This document shows positions 44,529-53,285 of a stretch of 64,000 nucleotides of DNA, in pieces (within the stretch, counting starts at the first letter, position 1; each line of letters starts with the position of its first letter). Source of the DNA: an uncultured Rikenellaceae bacterium. GTDB taxonomy: Bacteria > Bacteroidota > Bacteroidia > Bacteroidales > Rikenellaceae. A program made the position numbers and the translations under genes. The notes beneath the pieces were generated by a model, which did not search any database, had not been told where the DNA came from, and saw only the letters and a list, made by a program, of their open reading frames with translations. Location of the stretch: positions 1 to 64,000 of the forward strand of contig CALUZO010000004.1 of assembly GCA_944325305.1 (NCBI GenBank), in the 5' to 3' direction.

Positions 44529-45240
44529 AAATATTAAAGTGAAACGGGCAATTTTCTGTGAAATCGACAATTTTAAGCCTTAAACAGCCCGAAAAAAAGC
44601 GAAATCACAATCAAATCCAACCTAAAGAGTTACGTTTTGCAATTCGAGACGTTTTCCGAGGTCTACGACGTTTGCGTTGGGATATGTCGTATCATGAGGG
44701 TCAAAACGTACGTTGCCACTATCCGAATTCCACGACCGAATACAGAACATGCCGAGAAGTATCGCTTGGGGAAGAGATTCTTCCGATCCGACAAAACGAC
44801 TTTTATTGTTAGGACTTTATATATATGCCCTGCATGTACATATCGTCGAATATGACAAAACTCCTTCATGACATTCCGACAAAAGTCATGTCGAAGGTTA
44901 TTCCCGATATGCCTACGATTATCTAAGCAAACCACTTCGACCATGGGAAGAGAGTTCTTTCCGGCATCAAGCGTTCAGGTGACATGTCTGCCATAAAGCA
45001 AACTGCAGGAACGTGACATGCAACGACTTACCCGAGAATGATTACGCAAGGAGACGGCAACGACAGAATACCCGCCCCCTTTTCATTTACCAAGGTCGAT
45101 ACAGCAGTGAAAAAGCGTCCTCCGATTTATTTGACCGAGACTCTTCCGATCATGCAAGAGACAAGCATGAACAAAAAAGATACGACATCCGTAGGCCCGT
45201 CTTCACGATTCCCCAAAGCGCCCCCCTCTGAGGCAACCTC
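44529..45240. other. 712-bp intergenic region, unexplained
   Basis: Between the lyase promoter and the end of nadC. Short open frames on both strands have no resemblance to known families, unusual composition and poor starts. No tRNA, terminator for nadC or repeat is apparent; there is only an imperfect hairpin near 44863-44898 (CCTTCATGAC with GTCATGTCGAAGG). Possibly a decayed gene or a non-coding RNA. Confidence 0.45.
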
Positions 45241-46101
45241 CTAAACCACTTCGACAGCCTTGAGGCTCATATCGAGACTCTTGATCTGGTGAGTAAGGGC
45301 ACCGACAGATATGTAATCCACTCCGGCCTCGCCATATTCGCGCAACGTATCGAGGGTTATACCTCCGCTCGATTCGATCTCGGCACGTCCGTTTATGCGC
45401 CTTACGGCCTCGCGCGTAAGCGGAAGAGAAAAATTATCGAGCATTATGCGATCGACGCCGCCTGCTTCGAAAACCTCTTCAATATCCTTCAGCGAACGCA
45501 CTTCAACCTCTACAGGAAGATTCTTTCCCTTGGATGCAAGATACTTACGCACTTTCTCTATGGCAGGTTTTATGCCCCCCGCGAAATCGATATGATTATC
45601 CTTCAGCAATATCATGTCGAAGAGCCCCATACGGTGGTTCTCGCCGCCACCGAGTTTGACCGCCATTTTGTCAAGCACCCTCATCCCCGGCGTTGTCTTG
45701 CGTGTATCCAGGACCTTGGCCTTGAGCCCTTCGAGTTCCTTGACATAAACAGAGGTCTGAGTAGCCACACCGCTCATGCGCTGCATTATATTGAGCACTA
45801 TGCGCTCGGCCTGAAGCAGTGAAATCACACGCCCCTCGACATAGAAAGCTATATCACCCGGTTTCACTCTTGCGCCGTCCTCGATCTTCTGTTCGAATTT
45901 CACGTCCGGATCGAGCCTGCGCATTACCATTTGCGCCACCTCGATGCCGGCAATGATCCCTTCCTGCTTAACGAGCAACTTCATCCGTCCGCGTTCTTCG
46001 GCCGGTATGGATGCAAGAGAAGTGTGATCTCCGTCGCCTATGTCTTCTTTGATCGCAAGTTCTATTAGTCCCTCAACGTAAGGCAGATACTCTTTTTTCA
46101 T
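45241..46101 (-). CDS. nadC: nicotinate-nucleotide pyrophosphorylase (carboxylating)
   Basis: Quinolinate phosphoribosyltransferase, making nicotinate mononucleotide for NAD. The 286-residue protein shows the family sequence from EDIGDGDHTSL (18-28) through RKTTPGMRVLDKMAVKLGGGENHRMGLFDMILLKDNH (read in parts, about 133-170; H157 and R-x-G near the phosphate) to the ESSGGITLDTLREY and DYISVGALTH C-terminal phosphate loops. nadA and nadB are not in the window. The gene shares a divergent control region with ilvD. Confidence 0.95.
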   Translation of the reverse strand: MKKEYLPYVEGLIELAIKEDIGDGDHTSLASIPAEERGRMKLLVKQEGIIAGIEVAQMVMRRLDPDVKFEQKIEDGARVKPGDIAFYVEGRVISLLQAERIVLNIMQRMSGVATQTSVYVKELEGLKAKVLDTRKTTPGMRVLDKMAVKLGGGENHRMGLFDMILLKDNHIDFAGGIKPAIEKVRKYLASKGKNLPVEVEVRSLKDIEEVFEAGGVDRIMLDNFSLPLTREAVRRINGRAEIESSGGITLDTLREYGEAGVDYISVGALTHQIKSLDMSLKAVEVV

Positions 46102-46313
46102 TTTTTTTAATAATTATTAAATGCCGTTTTTTCGTTTCATGAAAAATTCGTACCTTGTGCACGATTTCCGGCAGTGGATTAATTTTGCTTTTGGCTGATA
46201 TGGAGTGTCCGAGCATAATACGCGGAATTTCAACACATTAACTCAAACAAAATCTGCACTGGACATCATATAGAGTAGCGAATTATCATTCACAGGTATG
46301 CGTCTGTTTAACG

Positions 46314-46332
46314 CAACTTTGCAGCAAAGATA
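46314..46332. promoter_or_regulatory. overlapping divergent promoter elements, nadC / ilvD
   Basis: On the minus strand TATCTTTG (46325-46332) is an exact -7 box toward nadC. On the plus strand CAACTTTG (46314-46321) is a near match toward ilvD, 90 nt before its start. The two are joined in a symmetric CTTTGCAGCAAAG (46317-46329), which would also fit a small operator. The rest of 46102-46411 is A/T-rich leader sequence. Confidence 0.4.
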
Positions 46333-46411
46333 ATGCAAGCTGAGCTAAAATGAGAACTCGTTCGCAATTTTCAAAAGACGCAGTCTGTATTCTTTTAAAG
46401 ATCATAAAAAC

Positions 46412-48226
46412 ATGAGACCACTTAGAAGCAGTAAATCACTCGAAGGACGCAAAATGGCAGGGGCACGCAGCCTCTGGCGTGCAAATGGCATGAAGGAAGA
46501 ACAAATGGGGAAACCGGTGATCGCAGTGGTCAATTCGTTTACACAATTCGTACCCGGACATGTCCATCTCCATGAAATAGGCCAAAAGATAAAAGGCTGG
46601 ATCGAAGAACAGGGTTGTTTCGCCGCCGAGTTCGACACCATAGCCATCGACGACGGCATAGCAATGGGCCACAGCGGAATGCTCTATTCGCTCCCCTCGC
46701 GCGAAATAATTGCCGACAGCGTTGAATATATGTGCAACGCTCACTGCGTGGATGCGATGATCTGCATCAGCAACTGCGACAAGATAACCCCCGGTATGCT
46801 CATGGCTGCCATGAGACTAAACATTCCGACCGTTTTCGTGTCGGGCGGTCCTATGGAATCAGGCAAAATAGGCGATCGGGAATACGACCTTATCGACGTA
46901 ATGGTTATAGGTGCCGATGACAAAGTTTCCGACAAACAACTCCTCGAAATAGAGCGCGGAGCGTGCCCTACGTGCGGCAGTTGCTCGGGGATGTTCACCG
47001 CGAACTCGATGAACTGCCTTACAGAAGCGCTCGGACTTGCATTGCCCGGTAACGGTACGCTGATAGCAACCCACGAAGAACGCATGAAACTCTACCGCAA
47101 AGGCGCCGACCTGATCGTCAAAATCGCAAAACAATACTATTTCGAAGACGACGACACGGTACTTCCACGTTCGATAGCCACCAAAGAGGCATTCATAAAT
47201 GCCATGTCGCTCGACATAGCCATGGGCGGCTCTACAAACACCGTTCTGCACCTGCTCGCCGTGGCTTACGAAGCGCATGTCGACTTCACCATGGCCGACA
47301 TAGACAAGCTATCGCGTCAAATTCCCGTATTGTGCAAGGTCGCTCCAAATACGCAGAAATACCATATCCAGGATGTGAACCGCGCCGGAGGAATCCTTTC
47401 CATCATGGGCGAACTCGCCAGAGCCGGGAAAATAAATACCAAAGTAAAACGCATAGATTACCCCTCTCTGGCAGACGCCATAGACAAAAACGACATCCTG
47501 AGCCCGAACATTACTGACGAGGCAAAGAAAAGAATCCTCGCAGCGCCGGGCCGCAAATTCAATATTACCCTTGCGTCGCAGGGCGCTTACTACGACTCTG
47601 CCGACACCGACCGTGCAGAAGGCTGCATCCGCGACATCGACCATCCCTACTCGAAAGACGGTGGACTGGCCGTACTGTTCGGCAATCTGGCACAGAAAGG
47701 CTGTATCGTAAAAACGGCCGGCGTCGACGCATCCATCCTTCACTTCGAAGGTACGGCCCGCGTATTCGAATCACAGGAACAGGCAGCGGCAGGAATCCTC
47801 GGCGGCAAAGTGAATGCCGGCGACGTGGTTATCATCCGTTACGAAGGTCCCAAGGGCGGACCCGGCATGCAGGAAATGCTCTACCCTACATCCTATCTCA
47901 AAACCGTCAAACTGGACAAAGCATGCGCCCTGATTACAGACGGACGCTTCTCAGGTGGCACCTCAGGCCTTTCGATAGGACACGTCTCCCCGGAAGCGGC
48001 AGCCGGAGGCAACATAGCCCTTGTTCAGGACGGAGACAAGATCGTCATAGACATTCCGTCTCGCACCATCGAGATGCAGGTCTCGGATGAAGAACTGCAA
48101 GAACGTCGCAACAAACTGCCAGCATTCCAACCAGTCAGCCGTGACCGAGTCGTCAGTCGCTCCCTGAAGGCATATGCCGCTATGGTAGCCTCTGCAGACT
48201 TGGGCGGGGTTCGCATAGTCGAATAA
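46412..48226 (+). CDS. ilvD: dihydroxy-acid dehydratase
   Basis: Dehydrates 2,3-dihydroxy-isovalerate and -methylvalerate to the keto acids of valine and isoleucine. The 604-residue protein carries the Fe-S cysteines in [12 protein letters not shown] (about 117-128) and [19 protein letters not shown] (about 189-207); [20 protein letters not shown] is the C-terminal signature. First gene of ilvD-ilvB-ilvN-ilvC. The usual Bacteroides order is the same. The cluster is oxygen-sensitive in many species, as suits an anaerobe. Confidence 0.96.
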   Translation: MRPLRSSKSLEGRKMAGARSLWRANGMKEEQMGKPVIAVVNSFTQFVPGHVHLHEIGQKIKGWIEEQGCFAAEFDTIAIDDGIAMGHSGMLYSLPSREIIADSVEYMCNAHCVDAMICISNCDKITPGMLMAAMRLNIPTVFVSGGPMESGKIGDREYDLIDVMVIGADDKVSDKQLLEIERGACPTCGSCSGMFTANSMNCLTEALGLALPGNGTLIATHEERMKLYRKGADLIVKIAKQYYFEDDDTVLPRSIATKEAFINAMSLDIAMGGSTNTVLHLLAVAYEAHVDFTMADIDKLSRQIPVLCKVAPNTQKYHIQDVNRAGGILSIMGELARAGKINTKVKRIDYPSLADAIDKNDILSPNITDEAKKRILAAPGRKFNITLASQGAYYDSADTDRAEGCIRDIDHPYSKDGGLAVLFGNLAQKGCIVKTAGVDASILHFEGTARVFESQEQAAAGILGGKVNAGDVVIIRYEGPKGGPGMQEMLYPTSYLKTVKLDKACALITDGRFSGGTSGLSIGHVSPEAAAGGNIALVQDGDKIVIDIPSRTIEMQVSDEELQERRNKLPAFQPVSRDRVVSRSLKAYAAMVASADLGGVRIVE

Positions 48227-48364
48227 GCCTTCTCACACAGGGAGCAAGTTTTCAGGAAAACATTCGGTAACAGATTTCTGACGTGCCAAGTAACGTCTAA
48301 AAAACAGATGCCGAATCATAAGCCAGGAAAGGTAAAAAGAAGGCATCGCAAATGCGTTACAAGA

Positions 48365-48574
48365 ATGGATACCAAAATAAGGATCACCGGAGCCGAAGCG
48401 CTGTTTATGGCGCTGGAGGTCGAAGGTACAGAAGCAATCTTCTGATACCCCGGAAGCCAGGCAATACCCATATATGATCTTTTATATGATTGCGGGAAAG
48501 GGGAAAAAGACGGCAACGACACCGACAGCCCTGCAGCCGCAAAAGGACAAAGCTTAGAAAAACGACAAAATATA
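48365..48574 (+). pseudogene. decayed 5' end of a second ilvB, in frame with ilvB
   Basis: From ATG 48365 the frame encodes a close relative of the IlvB N-terminus: 24 of 42 positions agree with the downstream gene (RITGAEAL against RISGSDAL; EGTEAIF against EGTDVIF; YPGSQAIPIYDLLYD against YPGGQVIPLYDRLYD). One stop codon, TGA at 48443-48445, replaces the GGA glycine codon. Similarity ends near 48493. After that stop the frame stays open for another 43 codons and runs straight into the ilvB ATG at 48575. Most codons differ silently from ilvB, so this is an old paralog that was later cut down, not a recent tandem copy. A leftover leader-peptide role is possible but no Ile/Val/Leu run is present. 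Confidence 0.8.
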
Positions 48575-50275
48575 ATGGCAAACAAAACAAGAATCTCAGG
48601 TTCGGACGCACTCTTAAAATCGCTTATGGCAGAGGGTACCGACGTGATTTTCGGATACCCTGGAGGACAGGTCATTCCGCTATACGACCGCCTGTACGAC
48701 TATAAAGACAAAATAACACACATCCTCACACGACATGAACAGGGTGCAGCCCATGCAGCCCAGGGATACGCAAGGGCTACCGGGAAGGTCGGCGTGTGCA
48801 TCTCGACATCGGGACCTGGCGCAACCAACCTCCTCACCGGCATCGCCGATGCAATGCTCGACTCGACACCGTTGGTATGCATCACAGGGCAGGTTCCGTC
48901 GTCCATACTCGGAACCGATGCCTTTCAGGAAGCCGACATCGTCAGCATGAGCATGCCGATAACCAAGTGGAACTATCAAGTTACCACCGCATCGGAAATA
49001 GCGTCGGCAGTTGCCAAAGCATTCTACATAGCACGCTCCGGAAGACCCGGCCCGGTGCTCATCGACATTACAAAGAACGCCCAGGTAGAAGAGGTGGATT
49101 TCGCATATCGCCCTTGCACCGGACTACGCAGCTATAATCCCAAGCCCAAAATGAACTGCCCGACATCCGAGGTAGTTGAACTTATCAACGCATCGAAACG
49201 CCCGTTGATCCTTGCAGGACAGGGCGTCAAACTCGCCGGTGCGGAACAGGCGCTGATAGAATTTGCCGAGATCGGCAATATCCCGGTAGCAACGACGCTT
49301 ATGGGCATATCGGCAATCCCGAATTCGCATCCGCTTTTCGTGGGAAACCTCGGAATGCACGGCAATGTGGCTCCTAACGAGATGACGCAAGAGGCTGACC
49401 TTCTCATAGCAGTCGGAATGCGTTTCAGCGACCGAATAACCGGCGCCATAAAAGATTATGCCCCCAACGCCAAAATCATTCATATCGACATAGACCCGGC
49501 CGAATTGGGCAAAAACCTTCGATGCGACATTCCTGTGCATGCCGATGCACTCGATGCGCTGGAGGCTTTCAAAGTAGGTCTCAAGTACGTCGAACGCAAA
49601 GAATGGTTTGCATTCGCAAAAGAAAAAGCGGAAATCGAAAAGGAAAACGTAAAAGGCTTCTGTGGCGAGGCTCGCGACGGATTCATCACGATGTCGCAGG
49701 TCATACAGAAACTGGCCGAAGTGGAAGAAGCCAATGCCGTGATAGTTACCGACGTTGGACAGAACCAGATGTTCAGCGCGCGCTACTCAAAATTCAACCA
49801 AACCCGCAGCTTCATCACCTCCGGCGGACTCGGTACGATGGGATTCGGATTGCCGGCAGCAATGGGCGCAAAGGTAGGAGTCCCCGAACGCGAAGTGGTA
49901 GCAGTACTCGGCGATGGAGGTTTCCAGATGACGATGCAGGAACTGGGCACTATCATGCAAAATAAAATAGGTGTCAAGATACTCGTACTGAACAACTCTT
50001 ATTTGGGCATGGTGCGTCAGTGGCAACAGCTTTTCTTCAATTCCCGCTATTCGTTCACGGAGCTGGAGAATCCCGATTTTGCCAAAATAGCCGCAGCCTA
50101 CAACATACCCTCCAAGAGGATCATCAAACCGGAAGAACTCGAAAGCGCACTGCGTGAAATGAAAGAGGCAAAAGGCTCGTATTTCCTCGAAGTAGCCGTA
50201 TTCCCGCAGGAAAACGTCTTCCCGATGGTTCCGGCAGGAGCATCACTGTCCAATTTATTAATGAGTGAAGACTAA
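48575..50275 (+). CDS. ilvB: acetolactate synthase, large (catalytic) subunit
   Basis: Thiamine-diphosphate enzyme that joins two pyruvates, or pyruvate and 2-oxobutyrate, in valine/isoleucine synthesis. In 566 residues it shows GYPGGQVIPLYD (27-38), the catalytic Glu E55 in LTRHEQGAAHAAQGYAR, the FAD-binding middle domain, and the ThDP motif GDGGFQMTMQEL with NNSYLGMVRQWQ. ATG 48575 is chosen because homology to the family begins there; the same frame runs upstream into the ilvB remnant but is closed by TGA. It is followed by ilvN after 4 nt. Confidence 0.96.
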   Translation: MANKTRISGSDALLKSLMAEGTDVIFGYPGGQVIPLYDRLYDYKDKITHILTRHEQGAAHAAQGYARATGKVGVCISTSGPGATNLLTGIADAMLDSTPLVCITGQVPSSILGTDAFQEADIVSMSMPITKWNYQVTTASEIASAVAKAFYIARSGRPGPVLIDITKNAQVEEVDFAYRPCTGLRSYNPKPKMNCPTSEVVELINASKRPLILAGQGVKLAGAEQALIEFAEIGNIPVATTLMGISAIPNSHPLFVGNLGMHGNVAPNEMTQEADLLIAVGMRFSDRITGAIKDYAPNAKIIHIDIDPAELGKNLRCDIPVHADALDALEAFKVGLKYVERKEWFAFAKEKAEIEKENVKGFCGEARDGFITMSQVIQKLAEVEEANAVIVTDVGQNQMFSARYSKFNQTRSFITSGGLGTMGFGLPAAMGAKVGVPEREVVAVLGDGGFQMTMQELGTIMQNKIGVKILVLNNSYLGMVRQWQQLFFNSRYSFTELENPDFAKIAAAYNIPSKRIIKPEELESALREMKEAKGSYFLEVAVFPQENVFPMVPAGASLSNLLMSED

Positions 50276-50279
50276 GGCC

Positions 50280-50804
50280 ATGAACAAGGAATATATTATC
50301 ATAGCATTTACAGAGAATCAAGTTGGTGTCCTCAACAGAATAACAATCGCCTATCTTCGCCGCAAGATCAATATCGAAAGCCTCAAGGTGAGCGAAACAT
50401 CGATGAAAGGCATCAGTATGTTCGTCATCTCGGCGTTCACAACCGAACAGACAGTGCAGAAACTCGCAAGAGCCATCAATAATATAGTGGAAGTCATACA
50501 GGTCTCTTACTATACCCCCGATGAACTTATCACCCAGGAGATTGCACTCTACAAAATATCATCCAAGTTCTTCGACAAGGGCGGCCGCATAGATTCCGTA
50601 TCGAGGGAACTCGGAGCACGCATGATAGAGATCAGTCCCGGATATGTTGTTATGGAGAAAACAGGAACCCGTGAAGAGATCGAAGAGTTGCGCAACAGGC
50701 TCGAACGCCAAGGAGTATTGCAGGAATTCACCCGCTCGGGCAGCGTAGTACTGCACCGCGATTCATTAGGCGATATTTTAGGTTTCGAACAAACAAAAGA
50801 ATAA
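50280..50804 (+). CDS. ilvN: acetolactate synthase, small (regulatory) subunit
   Basis: Regulatory partner of IlvB that gives feedback inhibition by valine. A 174-residue protein with an N-terminal ACT domain (about 3-75: ENQVGVLNRITIAYLRR; SMKGISMFVI) and the C-terminal ALS small-subunit domain (about 85-165), containing DKGGRIDSVSRELGARMIEISPGYVVMEKTG (read in parts). ATG 50280 follows the ilvB stop by 4 nt; a start 15 nt upstream would overlap ilvB. The acyl-ACP thioesterase gene that I recall between ilvN and ilvC in Bacteroides is absent. Confidence 0.94.
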   Translation: MNKEYIIIAFTENQVGVLNRITIAYLRRKINIESLKVSETSMKGISMFVISAFTTEQTVQKLARAINNIVEVIQVSYYTPDELITQEIALYKISSKFFDKGGRIDSVSRELGARMIEISPGYVVMEKTGTREEIEELRNRLERQGVLQEFTRSGSVVLHRDSLGDILGFEQTKE

Positions 50805-50902
50805 TTTACCAACACAAGGCGCGGACGTTAGTAAATTATGCAATAAATACGCATGGATATTTTTAAATTTTTCAAATAAATCACACTTAATTTTCAATAA
50901 TT

Positions 50903-51955
50903 ATGGCAAAGATGAATTTTGGGGGCGTTGTTGAAAACGTCATTACCCGTGAAGAATTCCCATTGGAAAAAGCACGTGAAGTACTCAAAGACGAAACTAT
51001 CGCCGTTATCGGTTATGGCGTTCAGGGTCCTGGGCAGTCGCTCAACCTGCGTGACAACGGGTTCAATGTGATAGTTGGCCAGCGCAAAAACTCCAAAAGC
51101 TGGGACAAAGCAGTTGCCGACGGATGGGTTCCCGGCGAAACTCTCTTCGAGATAGAAGAAGCCTGCAAACGCGCAACCATCATACAGTACCTTCTCTCTG
51201 ACGCAGCTCAGATAGAAATGTGGCCCAAAATCAAAAAATATCTGACTCCCGGTAAAGCCCTCTACTTCTCGCACGGCTTCGGCATAACCTACAAGGAACG
51301 TACAGGAATTATACCTCCGGCCGACATCGACGTTATCCTTATCGCACCGAAAGGATCAGGCACCTCCCTTCGTCGCCTCTTCCTCGAAGGCCGCGGACTC
51401 AACTCGAGCTACGCTATTTTCCAGGACGCTACAGGCAAAGCATGGGATCGCGTAATAGCTCTCGGTATCGGTATCGGTTCGGGTTATCTGTTCGAAACCG
51501 ATTTCAAACGCGAAGTTTACTCCGACCTCACTGGTGAACGCGGAACACTCATGGGCGCTATACAGGGTATATTTGCAGCACAGTATCAGGTACTCCGCGA
51601 AAACGGCCACACTCCTTCGGAAGCATTCAACGAAACTATCGAGGAACTCACCCAGAGCCTCATGCCGCTCGTCGGAGAAAATGGTATGGACTGGATGTAT
51701 GCCAACTGCTCGACAACAGCACAGCGCGGTGCCCTCGACTGGTGGAAACCTTTCCGTGACGCAACACTCCCGGTATTCAAGAAACTGTATGCCGAAGTAG
51801 CTGCAGGTAACGAAGCGCAGCGTTCGATCGACACCAACAGCAAACCGGACTATCGCGCAGGCCTGGATCAGGAACTCAAAGAACTCCGCGAAAGCGAAAT
51901 GTGGCAGGCAGGCGAAGCTGTCCGCGCACTCCGCCCGGAACGCAACAAGAAATAA
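50903..51955 (+). CDS. ilvC: ketol-acid reductoisomerase
   Basis: Rearranges and reduces acetolactate to dihydroxy-isovalerate with NAD(P)H and Mg. The 350-residue class I-size enzyme has the Bacteroidetes form of the nucleotide loop, GYGVQGPGQSLNLRDNG (about 35-51) instead of GYGSQGHAHALN, followed by VGQRKNSKSW. The Mg ligands lie in YSDLTGERGTLMGAIQG (Asp, Glu), and the C-terminal knot in YANCSTTAQRGALDWW is normal. It lies 98 nt after ilvN and ends at a 20-bp hairpin. Confidence 0.95.
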   Translation: MAKMNFGGVVENVITREEFPLEKAREVLKDETIAVIGYGVQGPGQSLNLRDNGFNVIVGQRKNSKSWDKAVADGWVPGETLFEIEEACKRATIIQYLLSDAAQIEMWPKIKKYLTPGKALYFSHGFGITYKERTGIIPPADIDVILIAPKGSGTSLRRLFLEGRGLNSSYAIFQDATGKAWDRVIALGIGIGSGYLFETDFKREVYSDLTGERGTLMGAIQGIFAAQYQVLRENGHTPSEAFNETIEELTQSLMPLVGENGMDWMYANCSTTAQRGALDWWKPFRDATLPVFKKLYAEVAAGNEAQRSIDTNSKPDYRAGLDQELKELRESEMWQAGEAVRALRPERNKK

Positions 51956-51970
51956 TTCGAGAAATCAACC

Positions 51971-52022
51971 TGCATAAAAATATCCCTTGTCCCAGTTACG
52001 GAACAAGGGATATTTTTATGCA
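51971..52022. terminator. terminator, 20-bp perfect inverted repeat
   Basis: Arms 51971-51990 and 52003-52022 are exact complements with a 12-nt loop, 15 nt after ilvC. The A/T-rich end gives a T tract for the ilv transcript. Confidence 0.8.
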
Positions 52023-52032
52023 TACATCAACC

Positions 52033-52089
52033 GTCTTGCGAGTAAAGAGGGATGCCACATTGTGTGGCATCCCTCTTTACTCGCAAGAC
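52033..52089. terminator. terminator, 27-bp perfect inverted repeat
   Basis: Arms 52033-52059 and 52063-52089 are exact complements with a 3-nt loop, 40 nt past the stop of the minus-strand GH43 gene. It forms a tandem pair with the ilvC hairpin 10 nt away, yet the stems are unrelated in sequence. Confidence 0.8.
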
Positions 52090-52129
52090 AATCCTTTATC
52101 TCTCTTCAAAAGAGACGATCATTTATTTC

Positions 52130-53221
52130 TCAGTTTATCGTCTGTTCATCGGTTGTCGGACCGTTCACGGTCAGGATACCGTCTTTAATCTCCATCTTGT
52201 CGATGAATACGACACGTTCATCACCAGTCTCCGCGGTACGTCCGTGGTACACACAATAGAGTTGTTTCCCGTCACGCGACCAGGTAATACTGTTATGACC
52301 CACGCCGGTAACGATACCGCCCTTGGCCGTATTCTTTTCGAGCACGGGATTATTGGATGCCTTGGTATAGGGACCGAGCGGAGAATCGGATGTAGCGTAA
52401 CCCACCGCATAATTTTCGCCGCCAAAGAAGTTGGCCGAATACATCATATAGTAAACGCCGTCACGTTTAATAAGGAACGAACCTTCCGTCCAGCGGCGGT
52501 TCACCTCGCCGGAAGTAACCGAACGGCTTTCCCATTCCGCCTGTTGGTCCGACATGCTTACAGGCGGGCGCAACAGCAATACAGGTTCTCCGATCACGCT
52601 CTTGAAATCCGGACTGAGTTCGATACCGTAGACCCAACTTTCTTCGATTTCGTCGAACATGCCCTGTTCTTTCGCCCAGTCAGCAATCTCGCTCTCTACC
52701 GGATGTTTGTAGCAGCACCTCGAAAAATAGAGGTAGAACTTACCGTCATCATCCTTGAATACATTGGCGTCGATAATGGGATAACCGGGATTGAAAAGCG
52801 GCTCATCGCTGATTTCGACAAAAGGACCGGTAGGTGAATCCGACACGGCCACACCTATCAAGAAATTTTCCAGTTCATCGTTAGGGTTCACCTTCCAGTC
52901 GGCGCTGAAAAACATATAGAATTTTCCGTCTTTCTCATACACCTCCGGTGCCCAGAAATTGGATTTTGCCCATGATTCAGGGGTATTCCCCTGATAAACG
53001 GCACCTTTGTATTCCCAATCGACAAGGTTGTCGGAGACATAACATCCGAAACCGTCCTTAACGCCGCCGGTGCCGTACATGTAATAACGGCCATCGGAAG
53101 CCAGCAACACATACGGATCGCCGAACTTGACGTCGAGAGGATTCTGGTAAGTTATTTTCTGCTCCGTACTCTTACAGGCAGCCATCGCGACAACGGCAAA
53201 AAGCAATAAAAGTTTTCTCAT
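52130..53221 (-). CDS. GH43 family glycosidase, lipoprotein
   Basis: A 363-residue five-bladed beta-propeller glycosidase, anchored as a lipoprotein (signal with lipobox MAAC, Cys16). Visible catalytic residues match GH43: base D35 in KFGDPYVLL, pKa-setting D151 in YPIIDANVFKDDDGKFY, and acid E245 in RRWTEGSFLIKRDGVYYMM. Members cleave arabinofuranosyl, xylosyl or galactosyl linkages; the subfamily cannot be fixed here. The gene is the last of a minus-strand operon with three sulfatases (gap 64 nt), so it likely trims a sulfated or host-type glycan at the surface. Confidence 0.87.
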   Translation of the reverse strand: MRKLLLLFAVVAMAACKSTEQKITYQNPLDVKFGDPYVLLASDGRYYMYGTGGVKDGFGCYVSDNLVDWEYKGAVYQGNTPESWAKSNFWAPEVYEKDGKFYMFFSADWKVNPNDELENFLIGVAVSDSPTGPFVEISDEPLFNPGYPIIDANVFKDDDGKFYLYFSRCCYKHPVESEIADWAKEQGMFDEIEESWVYGIELSPDFKSVIGEPVLLLRPPVSMSDQQAEWESRSVTSGEVNRRWTEGSFLIKRDGVYYMMYSANFFGGENYAVGYATSDSPLGPYTKASNNPVLEKNTAKGGIVTGVGHNSITWSRDGKQLYCVYHGRTAETGDERVVFIDKMEIKDGILTVNGPTTDEQTIN

Positions 53222-53285
53222 ATTAATTCAGGATTAGGTTTATAAAATACATATTTGTCTTGTCATCAACACGCAACAACCGACA

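Noticed and set aside
44558-45244. Short plus-strand frames between the lyase and nadC genes as small proteins
   Set aside because: Basic, low-complexity translations with no hydrophobic pattern, no leader typical of this genome and no terminator.
48443-48445. TGA read as selenocysteine or routine readthrough in an extended IlvB
   Set aside because: The aligned residue is a glycine with codon GGA, no selenocysteine insertion element or Sec genes are seen, and the ilvB start downstream is normal. Decay is simpler.
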